This document shows positions 62,001-64,000 of a stretch of DNA of 64,000 nucleotides, piece by piece. Position 1 is the first letter of the stretch; each line of letters opens with the position of its first letter. Below the pieces are notes generated by a model. The model was given only the letters and a program-made list of their open reading frames with translations. It was not told the origin of the DNA and searched no databases. Source of the DNA: Coriaria nepalensis (lineage: Eukaryota; Streptophyta; Magnoliopsida; Cucurbitales; Coriariaceae); assembly GCA_027186245.1 (NCBI GenBank), contig CP114492.1, positions 8,398,501 to 8,462,500 of the forward strand, in the 5' to 3' direction. The position numbers were made by a program, and so were the translations under genes.

Positions 62001-63037
62001 AAAAAGATCGATTTCAATCTAATAAAAATTAGACAAAATCTTAGGCCAGTATCAAAATTTTGGTCCAATTTTGATGGATTGAAATTACACATTTGGATTC
62101 CGGTCCAAGATCGATCTTGCATCTTCCGGTCCGTACCTGCCGCCTAGTAAAATAGTGCATCTTCCCATTTAATATTTTAAAATATGAAAATTTCAACGTT
62201 GCCCACCTTATTTTATTTTAATGACATTAATAGCAACCAGAAAGGTAGGAAAGTAATCGGGAGAGGGAGAGACTTCATTCATGTGGATCACTCATGATGG
62301 AGTAGTGAATAGGCATACTACATTTGTTGTCATTTTAGCCGTTAAAAGACAAAAGCTTTATGTGAAAACAAATACAAATAATTATCGTTAGATTTAAATA
62401 TATATATAAAAAAATAAATTAAAAAAAGGATAATGAGAGTAGATTGTGAAGTAGGGCCCGTCTTCCATATATATTTTGCATAATTTATTAACAAATCATC
62501 AATTGCTATTTTGCCTAATTTTTGCACTCCTACGTACAAATCATTACTCTAATCGATCACCCTCGTTGATCCAACATAATTCCCAATACCATATTATATA
62601 TATATATATATATATGTTCTAGCAGTTGGATCATTACCATTTACTATTATAAGTAACTAGTATTTGCAATTCTAATTCAGTAGCAGATTCTTTGGCCAAT
62701 CATGCTTATAACATAAATTGTTTCTTTACAATAATATGATATAGTTCTTCCATAGTTAGTTGAACCTGTATTTAGTTAGATGAAAATAAGAATGAGTAGA
62801 ATATAGATTAAGAGACCTGTATTATAAGGACGGGTAGAATGAGAGTTTCTTAAAAAGAATGCTCGAGAAATGACCGGAATCATTGAAATGATTCCAACCC
62901 ATTACCTCCCTCTGGATGGAAATGAAGGGAATGATTTTCGCCCAAAATCCGGAATCAAATTGTTCAAAAAGCATCTTTCCGAATCAACCCAAATAATAGA
63001 ATGGGAATTCCATTCAGATTCTCACCCGAAAAAATCG

Positions 63038-63104
63038 AATCAAACGTGCCCTTACATTTGGTCTATATAAGTAGTTGTAAACAATCAAACGTGCCCTTAC
63101 ATTT
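63038..63104. repeat. 22-bp direct repeat pair
   Basis: Positions 63038-63059 and 63083-63104 are identical (core CAAACGTGCCCTTACATTT), starting 45 bp apart. This could be a target-site duplication, a slipped duplication or a pair of binding sites; nothing decides. Confidence 0.8.
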
Positions 63105-63807
63105 AGACATCCTAACTAATATATATTATTAAGGATTAAAAATTAAAGTTGACGAATAGTGATAATGAAAGGCGGGAGGTAGCATGAACTAGTGGAGCTG
63201 TGGAGCAATTAGGCAAAACATCAATTCTCCTTTTGCTTCCCTTTCAATGGATGGTATTATGAAATGCATCAAATCATATTTCAAAAAAAAAGTGTATATA
63301 TATATATGTTCTAGCAGTTGGGCATGTTAATGAACATTACACTCATTATACTCTTCTTTTTCCTCTCTCCCTACAACAGACTCACAGTAATCATTAGGGC
63401 TAAATAATTTTGAACCATGATTAGAAAGAAAATCTCTTGAACCCTGCAGTGAGTAACATTTGAAAAATGTGCGAGTGTGTTTTGCATGTGAGGGGGAACA
63501 AAAAATATATATACAATTAAAGGTAATCCTTAAATATTATTTGATCTGTTAAGTGATGGGACCCACCAATCCTTCTCACAGAGGGGATATGCAACGGTGA
63601 TAGAAGACAGTGAAGTAAGGCAACCGGGCAAAGTGAAAGAAGTCACATAGCAAATAAGTATTCAGTTAAAACTTCAAACATCGAGTGAAATGAAAAGGTA
63701 CATACACAGTTACTATGTTATTTTTATCTGCCAACATTCCATCACAGTTAAGAGTAAATAGAAGTACTCTTTCTCAAGCTTCCGATAAGAAGATCCAATC
63801 CGGGATT

Positions 63808-63909
63808 TCACTCCGCGCTTAGGACTTCAATCTCAAAGACCAGGACCGAATTAGGTTCTATGCCCCATGCAGGAAATCCGCTAGGACCATAGCCATAATC
63901 AGGAGAGCA
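63808..63909 (-). CDS. FKBP12: FKBP12 peptidyl-prolyl isomerase, last exon only (gene runs off the window)
   Basis: The minus-strand exon has acceptor TTTTCCAG before 63909 and stop TGA at 63810-63808. It encodes CSPDYGYGPSGFPAWGIEPN followed by SVLVFEIEVLSAE, the characteristic C-terminal end of plant FKBP12, the small FK506/rapamycin-binding prolyl isomerase. Upstream exons with the rest of the 110 or so residues lie beyond 64000. In Arabidopsis FKBP12 is the neighbour of SAC51, as here. Confidence 0.9.
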   Translation of the reverse strand, partial: CSPDYGYGPSGFPAWGIEPNSVLVFEIEVLSAE

Positions 63910-64000
63910 CTGGAAAAATATTACCCAAGAAAATAAAACAAAGAAAAAATCACCGTGCATCAAACTATCATTTGATGGTTCTCATGATACAAATGAAACA

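Larger units (their letters stand above)
58641..63807. other. Long AT-rich intergenic region
   Basis: About 5 kb without a recognisable gene. It holds a poly-T tract (60502-60534), a foldback segment (60740-60912), a GC-richer possible TE scrap (about 61360-61520), a (GA)n/(TA)n patch near 61745-61775, and two short direct repeats (63038/63083, and GTTCTAGCAGTTGG at 62616 and 63308). ORFs here are low-complexity. Confidence 0.55.

Noticed and set aside
62870..63070. 66-codon ORF near FKBP12
   Set aside because: The sequence looks like short non-coding repeat DNA ending in a duplicated 22-bp unit; no protein family.

Overview
The window is nuclear DNA of a flowering plant, almost certainly a eudicot. 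Genes are split by short AT-rich GT-AG introns, several products are plastid-targeted, and the gene-free DNA is AT-rich and full of decayed transposons. The order of many genes matches what I recall of Arabidopsis chromosome 5 from At5g64260 to At5g64350: EXORDIUM-like 2, SF3B1, a dicarboxylate-transporter remnant, RIBA1, AGP1-type proteins, a SAC51-type bHLH and FKBP12.

Region by region. 0.3-1.3 kb: EXORDIUM-like protein (+). 2.4-8.5 kb: a head-to-head pair, class II DAHP synthase (-, 5 exons, entry of the shikimate pathway) and the phylloquinone prenyltransferase ABC4 (+, 11 exons), which lies downstream of chorismate. 9.4-13.2 kb: intronless SF3B1 (+). 13.7-17.3 kb: a decayed MCM9 helicase gene (+) that lacks its Walker A region and 3' end. 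It abuts tail to tail the first exon of a plastid dicarboxylate (DiT) transporter (-), itself without a start codon or downstream exons. 19.3-22.5 kb: RIBA1, bifunctional riboflavin enzyme (+, 7 exons). 22.5-27 kb: gene-poor, with a degenerate CTTAAAC-type repeat field. 27.0-32.7 kb: two classical arabinogalactan-protein genes (+) with a dead LINE (-) between them. 33.2-34.3 kb: a small membrane/coiled-coil gene (-) with two apparent frameshifts. 34.8-36.4 kb: nested foldback transposons. 37.3-38.4 kb: intronless ATL-type RING-H2 E3 ligase (+). 38.8-40.4 kb: a retroposon-like insertion and an LTR-like fragment. 40.7-42.7 kb: P-class PPR protein (+). 45.6-54.9 kb: a tandemly duplicated two-gene module, (2-oxoglutarate dioxygenase - GT61 glycosyltransferase) x 2, all on +. 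55.9-58.6 kb: SAC51-type bHLH (-) whose long leader carries the conserved-peptide uORF, itself split by an intron. 63.8 kb: last exon of FKBP12 (-), cut by the window edge.

Most genes are unrelated neighbours held by ancestral synteny. Two local relationships could be functional: the divergent DAHP synthase/ABC4 pair, and the duplicated dioxygenase/GT61 module. The SAC51 leader carries the best-supported regulatory element. All exon boundaries were worked out by hand from GT/AG sites and reading frame; every complete multi-exon model closes in frame.
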